16,617 nucleotides of DNA from Methylococcaceae bacterium (GTDB taxonomy: Bacteria > Pseudomonadota > Gammaproteobacteria > Methylococcales > Methylococcaceae), in the NCBI GenBank assembly GCA_012026715.1, contig VEPB01000043.1, positions 1-16,617 of the forward strand, read 5' to 3'. Position 1 is the first letter of the stretch. Every line of letters starts with the position of its first letter. Below the pieces are notes generated by a model. It was not told the origin of the DNA and ran no database searches. It saw nothing but the letters and a program-made list of their open reading frames with translations. A program made the translations under genes and the position numbers. Shown here in pieces: positions 15,601 through 16,617 of the stretch.

Positions 15601-16254
15601 ATGGAAGACAACCTGATTAAAGACATCGCCGGTTCCCTGCTGCCGATCCTGTTCGCCATCACGATGCACGAGGTGGCCCACGGCTGGGCCGCCCTGATGT
15701 TGGGAGACAAGACCGCCGCCCGCATGGGCCGTCTGTCGCTGAATCCCATCCACCACATTGATCCGATCGGTACCGTGCTGGTCCCCAGCCTTTCCTATCT
15801 GTTCGGCGGCTTTCTGTTCGGCTGGGCCAAGCCGGTGCCAGTCAATTTCGGCCGGCTGCGGAATCCGCGGCGGGATTCGGCGCTGGTCGCCCTCGCCGGA
15901 CCCATGGCCAATCTGCTGATGGCCATCGGCTGGGCGCTGATGGTCCGGCTGGCCCACGCCGTCGATATCGAAAACCTGTCGGCGCCTCTCGCCTATATGG
16001 GAGAACGCGGCATCGGCTTCAACCTGGTGTTGATGCTGCTGAACCTGCTGCCCATCCTGCCGCTCGACGGTGGCCGCATCGTCTCCGCCTTGCTGCCGCC
16101 GCGAGTGTCGTACCGCTATGACGCCACGGAACAGTACGGGATGCTGATCATGCTGGTGCTGATCGCCATACCGGGGTTGCTGGGGGTTATTTTGGGGCCG
16201 CCCATGGCGATATTCCTGTCGCTGATGTCGCTGTTCGCGGGGCTTCCCGGCTGA
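15601..16254 (+). CDS. Site-2 protease family (M50) membrane metalloprotease
   Basis: A 217-residue integral membrane protein. The zinc motif HEVAH stands at 23-27 within the first hydrophobic segment. The third ligand and conserved loop NLLPILPLDGGRI is at 148-160, with Asp156. About four to five more hydrophobic segments are visible (59-77, 95-119, 139-153, 181-215). It lacks a PDZ or CBS domain, so it is the short form usually found between yciO and scpA; its substrate is unknown. The gap to yciO is 7 bases, and its TGA overlaps the scpA ATG by one base (TGATG), showing a translationally coupled operon. Confidence 0.92.
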   Translation: MEDNLIKDIAGSLLPILFAITMHEVAHGWAALMLGDKTAARMGRLSLNPIHHIDPIGTVLVPSLSYLFGGFLFGWAKPVPVNFGRLRNPRRDSALVALAGPMANLLMAIGWALMVRLAHAVDIENLSAPLAYMGERGIGFNLVLMLLNLLPILPLDGGRIVSALLPPRVSYRYDATEQYGMLIMLVLIAIPGLLGVILGPPMAIFLSLMSLFAGLPG

Positions 16255-16617
16255 TGCAGGCTGTGGTCCGCGATGGCGAGCCGGCGGCGGCGGGGGCTCC
16301 CTTCGCCCTGGTCAGGGGGGCGCCGGTCACCGAACTGCCGGAAGATTTGTACATTCCGCCCGATGCCCTGGAGGTTTTCCTGGAAACCTTCGAAGGGCCG
16401 CTGGATCTGCTGCTCTACCTGATCCGTCGGCAGAACCTGGATATTCTGGACATCCCCATCGCCGACATCACCCGCCAGTACATCGGCTATATCGACATGA
16501 TGAGCGAGCTGCGCATGGAACTGGCGGCGGAGTACCTGCTGATGGCCGCCATCCTGGCGGAGATCAAGTCGCGCATGCTGCTGCCCCGCCCGGAAGGCGC
16601 GGCGGCGGAAGAGGACG
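16254..16617 (+). CDS. scpA: Segregation and condensation protein A, 5' part
   Basis: The first 121 codons of ScpA, cut by the window end. After a poorly conserved 30-residue leader come FLETFEGPLDLLLYLIRRQNLDI (about 43-65), DIPIADITRQY, and AAEYLLMAAILAEIKSRMLLP (about 92-112), the hallmark N-terminal SMC-binding region of the kleisin. ScpA bridges the SMC heads and, with ScpB, forms the condensin-like complex. The ATG at 16254 shares its A with the TGA stop of the protease gene. scpB would be expected downstream, outside the window. Confidence 0.95.
   Translation, partial: MQAVVRDGEPAAAGAPFALVRGAPVTELPEDLYIPPDALEVFLETFEGPLDLLLYLIRRQNLDILDIPIADITRQYIGYIDMMSELRMELAAEYLLMAAILAEIKSRMLLPRPEGAAAEED

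Overview
The window is GC-rich chromosomal DNA, about two-thirds G+C by eye. The gene content (uvrA, greB, a TsaB/YciO/M50 protease/ScpA cluster, an MprF-type aminoacyl-phosphatidylglycerol synthase and an SHP/DHC cytochrome operon) suggests a Gammaproteobacterium. A methanotroph-like or other environmental lineage is possible, but this is a guess from gene content only. No rRNA, tRNA, CRISPR array or complete insertion sequence was seen.

Left part (1 to about 2850), accessory: a Shine-Dalgarno sequence and start codon of a minus-strand gene sit at the very edge. After a non-coding stretch comes a minus-strand AbrB/MazE-type antitoxin and PIN-domain toxin pair. Next is a 221-bp truncated, frameshifted second copy of the uvrA 3' end. 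A 323-bp palindrome-rich non-coding stretch then leads to a plus-strand Fic-domain AMPylase gene. The true uvrA starts its 3' end only 35 bp beyond fic, so fic lies between two direct repeats of the uvrA terminus. This is the clearest footprint of an insertion event in the window.

Middle part (2856 to 10396), mostly minus strand: full-length uvrA (nucleotide excision repair) has its own sigma70-like promoter. Upstream of it is a two-gene operon, acvB then mprF. MprF makes and flips aminoacylated phosphatidylglycerol. AcvB is a periplasmic alpha/beta hydrolase of the family that hydrolyses lysyl-phosphatidylglycerol, so together they can set the charge of the membrane surface. greB is divergent from acvB.

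Right-middle (10381 to 13950), minus strand: an apparent five-gene operon runs shp, dhc, cytochrome b, response regulator, histidine kinase. The first three form a probable quinol to cytochrome b to diheme cytochrome to SHP electron path; the last two are a dedicated OmpR-type two-component system. The region upstream of shp has a 10-bp-arm perfect inverted repeat and a PmrA/QseB-like half-site pair. The kinase and greB genes overlap tail to tail by 16 bp.

Right end (14245 to 16617), plus strand, housekeeping: tsaB (tRNA t6A synthesis), yciO (TsaC/Sua5 superfamily), an M50 membrane metalloprotease and the 5' part of scpA (chromosome condensation), tightly packed.

I found no wholly new system. 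The best leads are the fic gene bracketed by uvrA termini, the near-perfect palindrome in front of fic, the acvB-mprF pair, and the self-regulated shp operon with its upstream dyads.
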